A DNA stretch of 64,000 nt. It comes from JBMYRH01 sp049602155 (GTDB lineage: Bacteria; Myxococcota_A; UBA9042; PHBI01; JBMYRH01). Position 1 is the first letter of the stretch, and each line of letters opens with the position of its first letter. The position numbers and the translations under genes were made by a program. The stretch is from NCBI GenBank assembly GCA_049602155.1, contig JBMYRH010000008.1, positions 194,153-258,152 of the forward strand. Direction: 5' to 3'. Below, piece by piece: positions 6,782-15,045 of the stretch. Under the pieces are notes generated by a model. That model did no database searches. It saw nothing but the letters and a program-made list of their open reading frames with translations, and was not told the DNA's origin.

Positions 6782-9463
6782 TCACTCCCAACGACAGACT
6801 CGACCATCTGGTAGCGGTTCCCCGGTACGCTCGTAGATGACGATAGGGAACCGTCGCTGATACTTCAGCTCGTCGTCCCAAAAGACCTTGGCCTTACGGA
6901 ACCAGCGCTTGACTGTCTGCATGCGCTTAAGCTTCTTCTCGGTGAAGTAGCTGCGCGATGTCGAGATGAGGAAGCGGACATTGTCGGCGCAGATGGCGTT
7001 CCAATATCCCTCGTCATTGATGAGCCGGGTCTTAGCGTCCGTCGGGGGGACCCCATTGCGCGCCTGGACCCGGGCAGCCTTGAAGCGCTTTGAATTTGTA
7101 TCTGACTCCCCGGCAGCGAGGCGTCGGTCCGCCAGCAGCGCGATCAGGGGCGCGGATCCCGAGGCGCCGGCGATGGTCTCGTGTGGTGCGCTGTGATCGG
7201 CGATCCAGGTGCCGATCTCTTGGGCCTTGGAGAACTGACGCTTCTTGGTCCACAAGTAGTGGCGGTATCCACGCTCGATGTTGCCGCGCAGGCGGTGGTC
7301 TTCCCAGAAGAGGGCCTCGGCGACGCTGGAGAGGGGCTCGGCGACTGGTGCGGGGCGCCACGTGTAGTCGTGCCGCTTGCCCACGTCTTTTTGTTCGCTT
7401 GGGAATGCCTTGTTGGCGTCCGCGCTCCAAGCGGGCCAGAGACACAAGAGCGCCACGCCGACAACGCCGATGGACGCGCGGAGAGGGCGGATGCCGTCGT
7501 CATGGCCGGGCGCTACCGCGGTGTTCAGCAAGACGACCGCGTGCCAGAGGCTCCACCCGAGACAGAGGGCGAGCGTGGGGTAGATCAGCACGAAGTAGAA
7601 GCTGTAGAGCTCGCGAAACATCGCGTACTGAACAAAGAGCGCGAGGGTCACGAGCCACACGTAGCCGATCACGCCGTGCTGCCCGTCGACCCAAAGGCGG
7701 CGGGGATCCAGGAAGCGCAGCGGCGTCGAGCGCCCGGCCGTGGTCGTGAGCCAAGAAGCGGCAGCGAGCAGCGGTGTGACGAGGCCCGCGAGCCAGAGGT
7801 GGGAGTGATAGAACACGTCGCGTGTGAACGGCTTAGCGTCGATCATGACGCTCACGTTCTGGGCAAGCGCGGAGAGAGGGTTGGTGTCCGAACCAAAGAG
7901 CGGGATCATTCCGGCTTCACGGGTCGCCTTCAGCCCATGATACCGGTAGACGCCGTCGAGGTAGGCGTCCCCACCGAGCGCATAGAAGAGGCCACTGATG
8001 GCTCCAGCGACCAACACAAAGCCCATCAGCTGACTCAGGGCGAAGCGACGTGTGCTGAACGCCCCGATTGCAAGCGCCGCGCAGATCGCCCCCATGCTGT
8101 AGAAGCCCGTGCACGCGGCTAGACCGAAGAGGCTGCCAGCTGTCCATCCGCGTCCGCGGAGCGCTTGCCACAGCCCGAGCATCAGCCACATCGTGGTGAG
8201 GTTGACGCCGGTCATGTTGGTGGTGGCCTTCAAGGTCTCCGCGGCGAACAAGAACGCGCCCATGGCAGTCAGCCCTGCGATGCGGCCCAAGTGTTCGCGG
8301 CCGATCGACCAGACTGCGAAGGCCGCGATCGCCCCCGCGATGACGCTGAAGGACTTGGCCAGGGTGAAGCTAAAGCCAACGACAGCCATGATCGCGCCGG
8401 GCAAGATCACGTGGAGGGGAGGATGCGCGAAGAAATAGTCCCTGTAGGGCCACTCCCCGCGGCTGAGCGCCTCGGCCATATAAAAGTAGATGTTCTCGTC
8501 TGTGTTCGACGGCCCCATGCCGTGGATCTTCAGGGCCGCATAGAGGGCCAAGAGGATCGCGCAGGCCACTCGGTCGAGGCTCAGCTTGTTGAGCAGAGTG
8601 TCTAGGGAGGACGGCTGGCTGAGCGTGTGGACACCCGTGAGTGTCACCAACGTCGTCATACCGGCGAGCGTCAGGTTTACGCCGAGCGCCAGGGTCCCCT
8701 CTCCCTGGCCGGAGGCGGCGTTGAGGAGCTGATGCATGACAAGGATGAGGGCTCCGGCGGCGACCCCGAGGAGGACCTTCTTAGGCAGTTTGGACCAGGT
8801 GCATCCGGCCTCTCGGCGCGCAAGGGCGAGCCCCATACAGGCGGCCCACGCGAGCAATGGCCCCAGCAGCAGGAGCGGAGTGATGCGCCCTTCGGTCGCT
8901 GCTCGAGCCACTGGGGCGGAGAGATCCCCAAGCCAGAAGTGCGGCATACACAGAGCTGCCGACGCCCAGAGCCCGGAGGCAGCGAGGGACCACCACGCGA
9001 TGCGGTTCATCAGCTGGGTGCGTACGACCAGGGCCGACACGGCGAGCGCGACGTAAGCGAGCTCCGAGGGCACCCCAATGAAGTGGGCATGCCACGATGC
9101 GAAGGGGCCTTGATGGAGCTCAGGGTGACGTCGCATCAGAGCTGCGAACCCTAAAATGCCGATGGTCAGCGAGAGGACCCACAGCTGAGATCGGGCCGCG
9201 TCCGGTCGGAGTGAGGCGTACAGCGCGACGGCCGCAGAGAGCCCGGTGAGCACAAGGGCGCCCTGGATGAGGCCGCTGAAGGTCAGCGCCTCGGCCGCAG
9301 AGAACGAGAGCGAGATACCGAGGGCGACCGTCAGACAGGCGGCCCAGAGGAGCCACCGCGCCTGAGGCGGCAGCGGTGGGGTTGGCTGTGGCGGAACGGG
9401 CGCTGACGATGGTGCATCAGCGCTCTCGGACCGCAGCCGCTTCTTTCGGCTAGCCTTCCCCAC
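6782..9463 (-). CDS. GT-C-fold membrane glycosyltransferase (PMT/ArnT-like)
   Basis: About 893-aa integral membrane protein with more than a dozen hydrophobic segments and a soluble C-terminal tail of roughly 200 residues. The first periplasmic loop has the acidic pair expected of GT-C enzymes (NTDENIYFYMAEAL), followed by EWPYRDYFFAHPPLHVILPG, a signature of the dolichyl-phosphate-mannose/ArnT-like superfamily. Such enzymes move a sugar from a polyprenyl-phosphate carrier to a protein or lipid outside the inner membrane. The start is probably GTG at 9463, inside the meaB stop region; upstream in-frame residues lie in meaB. It is the last gene of a coupled trio with meaB and a sulfatase-fold protein. 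Substrate unknown. Confidence 0.72.
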   Translation of the reverse strand: MGKASRKKRLRSESADAPSSAPVPPQPTPPLPPQARWLLWAACLTVALGISLSFSAAEALTFSGLIQGALVLTGLSAAVALYASLRPDAARSQLWVLSLTIGILGFAALMRRHPELHQGPFASWHAHFIGVPSELAYVALAVSALVVRTQLMNRIAWWSLAASGLWASAALCMPHFWLGDLSAPVARAATEGRITPLLLLGPLLAWAACMGLALARREAGCTWSKLPKKVLLGVAAGALILVMHQLLNAASGQGEGTLALGVNLTLAGMTTLVTLTGVHTLSQPSSLDTLLNKLSLDRVACAILLALYAALKIHGMGPSNTDENIYFYMAEALSRGEWPYRDYFFAHPPLHVILPGAIMAVVGFSFTLAKSFSVIAGAIAAFAVWSIGREHLGRIAGLTAMGAFLFAAETLKATTNMTGVNLTTMWLMLGLWQALRGRGWTAGSLFGLAACTGFYSMGAICAALAIGAFSTRRFALSQLMGFVLVAGAISGLFYALGGDAYLDGVYRYHGLKATREAGMIPLFGSDTNPLSALAQNVSVMIDAKPFTRDVFYHSHLWLAGLVTPLLAAASWLTTTAGRSTPLRFLDPRRLWVDGQHGVIGYVWLVTLALFVQYAMFRELYSFYFVLIYPTLALCLGWSLWHAVVLLNTAVAPGHDDGIRPLRASIGVVGVALLCLWPAWSADANKAFPSEQKDVGKRHDYTWRPAPVAEPLSSVAEALFWEDHRLRGNIERGYRHYLWTKKRQFSKAQEIGTWIADHSAPHETIAGASGSAPLIALLADRRLAAGESDTNSKRFKAARVQARNGVPPTDAKTRLINDEGYWNAICADNVRFLISTSRSYFTEKKLKRMQTVKRWFRKAKVFWDDELKYQRRFPIVIYERTGEPLPDGRVCRWE

Positions 9464-10418
9464 GGAGGATCGCCGCCATGAGCCGTTGAGCTTCGGTGTA
9501 GGGATCTGTTCGGCGCTCAACGAGCGCCTCAAGCAGCTCGGTGGGCTCGCCCATCACCCGCGTGATCGCGTCACCCAGCGTGTCGATCAACATGGTCCTC
9601 AAGATGTGAGCTTCACGTTGTCGCTGGCGTCGCGCGACGTCTGGGTGGTCGGCCGGCAGCTCGGCGTGGGCCGCTACAGCCTGGGCGAGTTCGGGGACCC
9701 CAGTGCCGCGGACAGCCACGGTGCGAAGGATTGGCGCATCCCATTCGCCTGCGGACTCGCCCAGCATTTGTAGCATGCGCAAGTCCTTCATCGTCCGATC
9801 GACACCCTCGCGGTCCGCCTTGTTCACGACGAAGATGTCGGCGATCTCAAGCAACCCGGCCTTGATCGCCTGGATGTCGTCGCCGAGCCCGGGGACGAGC
9901 ACAACGACTGATGTGTGAGCCACTCGGACCACCTCGATCTCATCTTGTCCGACACCGACGGTCTCGAGCAGGATGATGTCGAAGCCCATCGCGTCGAGGA
10001 TGCTCACGACGTCGTGGGTGGAGCTAGAGAGCCCACCGAGGTGGCCACGGGTGGCCATGCTGCGGATGAACACACCGGGGTCCGTGGCGTGCTGGTTCAT
10101 CCGGATACGGTCACCGAGGATGGCGCCACCGGAGAAGGGGCTCGAGGGATCTACAGCGACGACGCCGACCTTCATCCCGAGCCCACGGTAGTGGGCCACG
10201 AGCTGGTCGGTGAGCGTGGACTTGCCCGAGCCCGGGTTACCGGTGATCCCGAGGATCCGGGCGCGACCGGTGAAGGGGTAGAGCGCCTTGAGGAGCGCGG
10301 TCGCGAACGGGTGGCGATCGTCGGCCAAGCGCATGGCGCGCGCTCCAGCTCGTATGTCTCCTGCGCGAATCCGAGCGACGAAGGCCTCGACCTCAGGGGT
10401 GGGTTCGCTTTGGCTCAC
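9450..10418 (-). CDS. meaB: Methylmalonyl-CoA mutase-associated GTPase MeaB
   Basis: 322-aa G3E-family P-loop GTPase that guards methylmalonyl-CoA mutase during cobalamin loading and repair. Walker A is GNPGSGKST, the switch/Walker B segment is ILLETVGVGQDEIEV, and NKAD is the guanine-specificity motif. The start is GTG at 10418: GGGAGG lies 5 bp upstream, and the start overlaps the stop of the upstream gene as GTGA. The longer in-frame N-terminus is not conserved-looking. It is not next to the mutase subunit (4393-4815, other strand) but sits between a sulfatase-fold gene and a membrane glycosyltransferase, an odd location. It overlaps the next gene by 14 bp. Confidence 0.93.
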   Translation of the reverse strand: MSQSEPTPEVEAFVARIRAGDIRAGARAMRLADDRHPFATALLKALYPFTGRARILGITGNPGSGKSTLTDQLVAHYRGLGMKVGVVAVDPSSPFSGGAILGDRIRMNQHATDPGVFIRSMATRGHLGGLSSSTHDVVSILDAMGFDIILLETVGVGQDEIEVVRVAHTSVVVLVPGLGDDIQAIKAGLLEIADIFVVNKADREGVDRTMKDLRMLQMLGESAGEWDAPILRTVAVRGTGVPELAQAVAAHAELPADHPDVARRQRQREAHILRTMLIDTLGDAITRVMGEPTELLEALVERRTDPYTEAQRLMAAILRGEG

Positions 10419-12499
10419 AGTGGCCTCCCGTTCTCGCGCCCCGCCACAACAGCAGGTGAGTAGAGAGATCTTTGCCACCGTGGTCCCGCGCATTGGCGCG
10501 CGCTCATTCGGCGACGGAGTAACGTGTCAGTGATAAACGCCGAGCCAGCGCGAGGCAGCCATCGGCGCTCTTTGTCCACCCCTGGGCCGTGCTCCAGCCA
10601 CAGGACTTTGCCCGTCACGCGATCCTTGAGCACTGCCAGCTTCTCAGTGAGCGCGAGGTCCCACTGTGAACCGACGCTCGCGAAGGCGATATCGGACCAA
10701 GCGCTGCTCTCGACGACGTCATATCGGTGCCCGGGCGCAGCGTCGGCGCGGGCGCCACCTAATGCGAGGAGGGTCGCGTGGACGTCGGTGAGGTCTGTGG
10801 CATCGGTGGGGAGCTGCGCCCCTTCGGCCGTGTACAGCGCGATGGGCGCCTTGAGGGTGGTCAGGGTGGGGGGACCCGAGGCAGGGAAGGGGCCCTCGCC
10901 AGCTAAGCCGACGATCACCACGCGTGTGTCTGTGAGGGTGTCGACCTGCTTCAGGAAGGCGGCCAAGGCGGCGACGACCTCGTCGACCTTCCCCCGCCGT
11001 AGCGCGTGCCAGTAGTCCATCTTATCCTGCCGCGGTGCCTTGCCGCTGGTGCGCTGTCGTTCCAGTTGCTTACGGCCATCACGGGCATCCCATGGGGTGC
11101 GCTTGTTACTCGGCCAGTGGGCGGTCCAGGCGTCCCCTCGAGGCAGGTACGGGGCTGCAATGTCACCGAGGACCGCGGTCGCGAAGATGGGGCCGGGGGC
11201 TGCAGTGCTCACCGCGGTGAGCGTCGCGTTCAGTACCGCCTCTGCTGTGTGCTTGAAGTCGCCGTCGTTGGAGAACGCACTGTCTTGATAGCCCGACCAC
11301 AGGTGTGCGTCCTTCGCATGGGGGACGTGACCGGCGCGGAGCACCGTCTGACGACCGGCGGCTTTCATCGCCGTAGCGAGGGTTGTCACGCGCGTTGCCG
11401 TCTGATCGCTTCGTTTGATCAGGCCGTGGCTGTCGGCGTAGTGGCCCGTGAGCAGCGAGGCGAGGGCCGGCCCGCGTCGCGGGGATGTGGACCACGTGTG
11501 ACTCACTGCGAGGTTGGGCAGCTTCTCGAGGGCGTCTGCTGCGTCCTCGCTCCTGAGCCCCGGGATGGCGATGAGGATGAGGCGCTCAGTGCTCCCCATG
11601 CGCGCTGCAATCTCAGGTGTGGGTAGGGTCAACTCAGGCTGCACAAGCCCGATCGCACCACCGGATGCCCCGCTTACGCCGATGCGCAGGTACTTGGGGG
11701 TGCGCTCTCCGCTGTCTGCGAGGTGGAGGTTCCAGGGCAAGGCGAGGGCGGCTGGGAGAGAGAGCTTGGTCGCGATGGCGCCTTCGAGCGTCTCAAACGC
11801 CACCACTGCCCGAAGATCGTCGTGGGCACCGCGGGTCAAGGTCCCGGCGGTGCGCAGCGCGTGGCTCGGCAGGGCAGGGGTAGGGATGCGCAGGACCTCT
11901 CCAGCCTCAAGCCACAGTGCATCCCCGCCGGCGAAGGTCTCCGTCACGGGGCTGGACGGGGGCGTGATGACGGTGCTCAATCGAACCGAGTGCAGATGGG
12001 CCAGCGCCTTTGGCGATGCGTCCCCCGAGAGCGCTTGGCCGGTTGGGCTCATCGTCAGTGAGAGCGTATGAGGGCCTGCGTTGAGCGGCTGTGTTCGGAA
12101 TGACAGGCGTTGCCACGTGCCGTCTAGACGCTCCACGCCGAGGACAGCACCGTCTAGGCTGACCGTGACCTCTCGGGCCTGGTTGACGGTCTTAATGATG
12201 AGATCGATGCGCCGCGCTCCGGTGGAGGCGACCTTCAGGGTGACGCGGGCATGGATCAGCTCGCGGTAGTTCATCTTGTCGGCGTCGCTGCCGCGATCGC
12301 CGAGGGCGCTGGCGCCCACGAGCCCCGCGGCGACGTCGAGCCCTGGCCCCACGGCGGTGATGGGGCCTTCACCGTACCCAGACAGCCGCGTGACATCTGC
12401 GACGGCCGTGCGTGACGTCGCAGAGGCAGTCGGCGCCGCCCAGGCAGCGGTCAGCGTCAAAATCAAGCAACTCAAGAGGTCGGTTCGAACAGATCGCAT
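10415..12499 (-). CDS. Exported sulfatase/phosphatase-fold protein, probably non-catalytic
   Basis: 694-aa protein with an N-terminal signal peptide (MRSVRTDLLSCLILTLTAAW, cut near ATASA). Residues to about 300 look like beta-rich carbohydrate-binding or adhesive domains. The C-terminal half resembles the alkaline phosphatase/sulfatase superfamily (LILIAIPGLRSEDA, then ASLLTGHYADSHGLI), but the CxPxR nucleophile motif reads RGPAL and the N-terminal metal-binding Asp pair is absent, so hydrolysis is unlikely. Start ATG 12499 is chosen for its signal peptide; the ribosome binding site is weak. The stop overlaps the meaB start by four bases (GTGA), so it is coupled to meaB and the glycosyltransferase. 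Role unknown. Confidence 0.68.
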   Translation of the reverse strand: MRSVRTDLLSCLILTLTAAWAAPTASATSRTAVADVTRLSGYGEGPITAVGPGLDVAAGLVGASALGDRGSDADKMNYRELIHARVTLKVASTGARRIDLIIKTVNQAREVTVSLDGAVLGVERLDGTWQRLSFRTQPLNAGPHTLSLTMSPTGQALSGDASPKALAHLHSVRLSTVITPPSSPVTETFAGGDALWLEAGEVLRIPTPALPSHALRTAGTLTRGAHDDLRAVVAFETLEGAIATKLSLPAALALPWNLHLADSGERTPKYLRIGVSGASGGAIGLVQPELTLPTPEIAARMGSTERLILIAIPGLRSEDAADALEKLPNLAVSHTWSTSPRRGPALASLLTGHYADSHGLIKRSDQTATRVTTLATAMKAAGRQTVLRAGHVPHAKDAHLWSGYQDSAFSNDGDFKHTAEAVLNATLTAVSTAAPGPIFATAVLGDIAAPYLPRGDAWTAHWPSNKRTPWDARDGRKQLERQRTSGKAPRQDKMDYWHALRRGKVDEVVAALAAFLKQVDTLTDTRVVIVGLAGEGPFPASGPPTLTTLKAPIALYTAEGAQLPTDATDLTDVHATLLALGGARADAAPGHRYDVVESSAWSDIAFASVGSQWDLALTEKLAVLKDRVTGKVLWLEHGPGVDKERRWLPRAGSAFITDTLLRRRMSARQCAGPRWQRSLYSPAVVAGRENGRPL

Positions 12500-12607
12500 G
12501 GTCCCGCCAGCCAACAGGGGTGGTGTGCGGTTAGCACGCTGAATCGGCCTCTGTAAACCCGCGGAGCGGATTGACGCGGCCATGTCATTGCCGTCACCAT
12601 CGCCTCC

Positions 12608-13099
12608 ATGGTCGGAGAATCAAAGACGGGCGTACTCTTCGTTTGCCTGGGCAACATCTGTCGCTCGCCGTTGGCCGAAGGGGTCTTCTTGGCGGAGCTG
12701 GCGCGTCGTGGGCTCGAGCGGGAGTTCCACGTCGACTCCTGCGGCACGGGTGGCTGGCATGTCGGCGAACCACCGGACCCAAGGAGCGTCGAGGTCGCCG
12801 GTCGGCATGGCGTCGACATCTCAGGACAGAGATCCCGAAAGCTCGCGACGTCCGACTATGATGCATTCAAGTGGATCATCGCCATGGATCGCAGCAACCA
12901 TCGAGACATCGTGGCGCGCAGCCCAGCAGACAGCTCAGGCCACATCGTCTCATTCATGCCTTGGGTCCCTGAGGCGCCGACCCCCGACGTCCCCGATCCC
13001 TACTACGGCGGCCCGGGGGGCTTTGACCACGTGTACGATCTCTTGGAGCGCGGGATGGCGCCCTTGCTTGATGCGATCCTAGAGGCCGAGTCGCCGTGA
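12608..13099 (+). CDS. Low-molecular-weight protein-tyrosine-phosphatase family
   Basis: 163-aa cytoplasmic phosphatase. The P-loop CLGNICRS (Cys13, Arg19) matches the CX5R(S/T) signature at the N-terminus, and the general acid is in VPDPYYGG near residue 140. The family dephosphorylates phosphotyrosine; some members act on ribulosamine-5-phosphate groups on proteins. That second role is attractive because the next gene, overlapping by GTGA, is a fructosamine-kinase relative. No good ribosome binding site is seen before ATG 12608, so the mRNA may be leaderless or the start may differ. It is the first gene of a three-gene coupled operon, divergent from the sulfatase-fold operon across 108 bp. 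Confidence 0.92.
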   Translation: MVGESKTGVLFVCLGNICRSPLAEGVFLAELARRGLEREFHVDSCGTGGWHVGEPPDPRSVEVAGRHGVDISGQRSRKLATSDYDAFKWIIAMDRSNHRDIVARSPADSSGHIVSFMPWVPEAPTPDVPDPYYGGPGGFDHVYDLLERGMAPLLDAILEAESP

Positions 13100-13962
13100 G
13101 CCTCCCGAGGGTGGTCCATGGGCTCGTCAGGCGACTGACGGGGGGCCCTGTGACCTCGTGGAGGGCGGTCACGGGCGGGTGCATCAATCAGGCGGCCCGG
13201 GTCATGACAGGTGAGGAGGCGCTCTTTGTGAAGTGGCGCGCCGCCGCTCCGGTGGGCTTTTTCGAGGCGGAGGCCGACGGCCTTAGGCGCTTAGCGGCGA
13301 CGGGGACGGTCCGAGTCCCAGCGGTGCGCGGCGTGGGGCATGAGGAGGGGGTCTCGGCGCTCGCCATGGCGTGGGTCGCGCCAGGTCAGGGGGGGAGCGT
13401 GTGGATGGAGGACGCGGGTCGCCGCCTCGCGCAGCTTCACGGAGTGCGAGGGTTGTCACCGGGGCTCCCCGTCGACAACGTCATCGGCGCGTTGCCACAG
13501 GTGAACAGCGGTGAGGCGGGGGAGACCTGGGTTGAGTTCTTCCGCCGCCAACGCTTGCAGGCGCTGGCGCACGGGCTCTCCACGCGCGTCAGGCGGAAGC
13601 TTGAGCGCCTCGATGTCAGTCGGTTCATAGCAGAGCCACAGGGAGGCTGTGCGCTCCTGCACGGTGATCTCTGGTCGGGCAATACACTGGGTGGCGCAGG
13701 GGATACCGGTTGGCTCGTCGATCCAGCGGTCTATGCCGGTCACCCGGAGGTAGACTTGGCGATGACGAGGCTCTTTGGTGGCTTCTCGCAGCGCTTCTAT
13801 GATGCCTACACTGAGGTCGCGGGGGCACTTGACCGGGAATGGACCGATCGGGCAGAGGTGTTAAACCTGTACCCGCTCTTGGTGCACGTTCACCTCTTCG
13901 GTGGCGGGTACGAACGGCAAGTAGAGGCCGTGCTGGATCGGTTTGGAGGGAGCGGAACGTGA
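13096..13962 (+). CDS. Fructosamine/ketosamine-3-kinase family protein
   Basis: 288-aa kinase of the fructosamine-3-kinase family, which phosphorylates sugar adducts on protein amines so they fall off. Visible features are VTGGCINQAARV (nucleotide loop), ALFVKW (ATP-binding Lys), the catalytic LHGDLWSGN and the metal-binding DPAVYAGHPEVDLAM. Bacterial members are reported to prefer ribulosamines or erythrulosamines. Start GTG 13096 overlaps the phosphatase stop as GTGA, and its own stop overlaps the next start the same way. The genetic link to a low-molecular-weight phosphatase is a known theme for protein deglycation. An aminoglycoside-kinase-like role is less likely given the DLWSGN and AVYAGHPE motifs. 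Confidence 0.9.
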   Translation: MSLPRVVHGLVRRLTGGPVTSWRAVTGGCINQAARVMTGEEALFVKWRAAAPVGFFEAEADGLRRLAATGTVRVPAVRGVGHEEGVSALAMAWVAPGQGGSVWMEDAGRRLAQLHGVRGLSPGLPVDNVIGALPQVNSGEAGETWVEFFRRQRLQALAHGLSTRVRRKLERLDVSRFIAEPQGGCALLHGDLWSGNTLGGAGDTGWLVDPAVYAGHPEVDLAMTRLFGGFSQRFYDAYTEVAGALDREWTDRAEVLNLYPLLVHVHLFGGGYERQVEAVLDRFGGSGT

Positions 13963-14630
13963 AGAGAGTGCAGCGTGCGTATCAGAGCGCGACAGCGGCG
14001 GCCGTGTGTCTACTCATGGTCGCGTTGACTGGTCACGGGTGTGAACCATCACTGGAGTCTGTGGAGCCCGCGGTTGTCGAGCCAACCGAGCCCGCCGGGA
14101 TCAGCGTCCCGGGGCCCGGCCAGGTCTTTCGGTTCATCGACCCAGGGGACGGGACCGTGAAGACGGCGACGGAGGTGGACGCGATTCCGGCCGCTGCGCG
14201 CGGGCAAGTGCTGGTCTTTGACGCAAAGGCCCCGACGCCGGCGGGTTGGGAGCACGTTGTGGATCTGTCCGCAGCCCAGCCTGCGACCACTGTACCGACC
14301 CGTGGGTTCGTCCTGAGGCCCACGATCGCGGTGAGCGCTCCGTCCTCTGGGGTCAAAGCGAAGAAAGCCGCGCATGAGGTGGTCATGTTCAGCACCCAGG
14401 GGTGCGGGTATTGCAAGAAGGCTCGGGCGTACTTCAAGAAACACGACGTCGCGCACAGCGAGTATGACGTAGAGCGCGATGCGAAGGCGGGCCCGAAGCT
14501 TCAAGAGCTCGCGAAAAAGGCAGGGGTCCCGGTTGCGCAGTTGCAAGGTGGCGTCCCGTTGATCTTCATCGATGGGTCCCCTCACGTGGGCTTTGACCAA
14601 CGGAAGATCGCTAAGCTCTTGGGGATCTAA
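13959..14630 (+). CDS. Exported glutaredoxin-like protein, possible lipoprotein
   Basis: 223-aa protein. The N-terminal hydrophobic segment (AAAVCLLMVALTGHGC) suggests export, with an atypical lipobox ending in GHGC. Residues 30 to about 130 form a Pro/Val-rich linker plus a small domain with repeated short beta-strand-like stretches. The C-terminal 85 residues are a glutaredoxin/thioredoxin domain with CGYC in STQGCGYCKKARAYF and GGVPLIFIDG (cis-Pro loop). Start GTG 13959 has GGAGGG upstream and overlaps the kinase stop as GTGA, so it is the third coupled gene of the putative deglycation operon. Partner and substrate are unknown; an envelope thiol reductase is a reasonable guess. Confidence 0.8.
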   Translation: MKRVQRAYQSATAAAVCLLMVALTGHGCEPSLESVEPAVVEPTEPAGISVPGPGQVFRFIDPGDGTVKTATEVDAIPAAARGQVLVFDAKAPTPAGWEHVVDLSAAQPATTVPTRGFVLRPTIAVSAPSSGVKAKKAAHEVVMFSTQGCGYCKKARAYFKKHDVAHSEYDVERDAKAGPKLQELAKKAGVPVAQLQGGVPLIFIDGSPHVGFDQRKIAKLLGI

Positions 14631-14712
14631 AAAACTCACTGCGCTTTTCTGGACGGAGGGAGAGTCTCCGCTGAACGTCTCCTCAGGACCACGACGCCAC
14701 GGGGAGGATTCG

Positions 14713-15045
14713 ATGGTCGCAGTTCCTTTCGATCCACAGGTCACGTCAACAGCAGCGCTCGGCGCCACTTTGACGCTAAACAACACTCATCATGCGCAAC
14801 AAGACGTTGAAGCTACGGTCACGGCCGTAGGTTGGCGAGGCTTGGTGTGCGACACCGACATGGGTGTCGATGCAGGCGCACACGCCTGGCTTGATTTGGC
14901 GCTGCCTTCCGGCAAGCACATTCGGCCGCTCGTGCAGCTGCAGCCAAGGGTAGAGGGCGGCACCACCGCGCGCTTCGTGCACCTCTTCCCGAAAGACCGG
15001 CAGGCACTTGAGGCCTATCACGCGACGCGCTCAGCCTCTTATTGA
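14713..15045 (+). CDS. Small PilZ-like domain protein
   Basis: 110-aa protein that resembles a PilZ domain from about residue 15 to the end: ATLTLNNTHH, then VTAVGWRGLVCDTDMGVDAG, then LDLALPSGKHIRPLVQLQ, then FVHLFPKDRQALEAYHA. PilZ domains bind cyclic di-GMP through an N-terminal RxxxR and a D/NxSxxG motif; neither is clear here, so it may be a degenerate, non-binding member. Start ATG 14713 has GGGGAGG 5 bp upstream. It begins 82 bp after the glutaredoxin-like gene and its end overlaps the convergent metallo-hydrolase gene by 7 bp. Assignment rests on pattern only. Confidence 0.6.
   Translation: MVAVPFDPQVTSTAALGATLTLNNTHHAQQDVEATVTAVGWRGLVCDTDMGVDAGAHAWLDLALPSGKHIRPLVQLQPRVEGGTTARFVHLFPKDRQALEAYHATRSASY

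Noticed and set aside
7181..8122. Several long forward frames over the glycosyltransferase
   Set aside because: GC-rich shadow frames rich in Arg and Glu with no domain; the reverse-strand protein has GT-C motifs.
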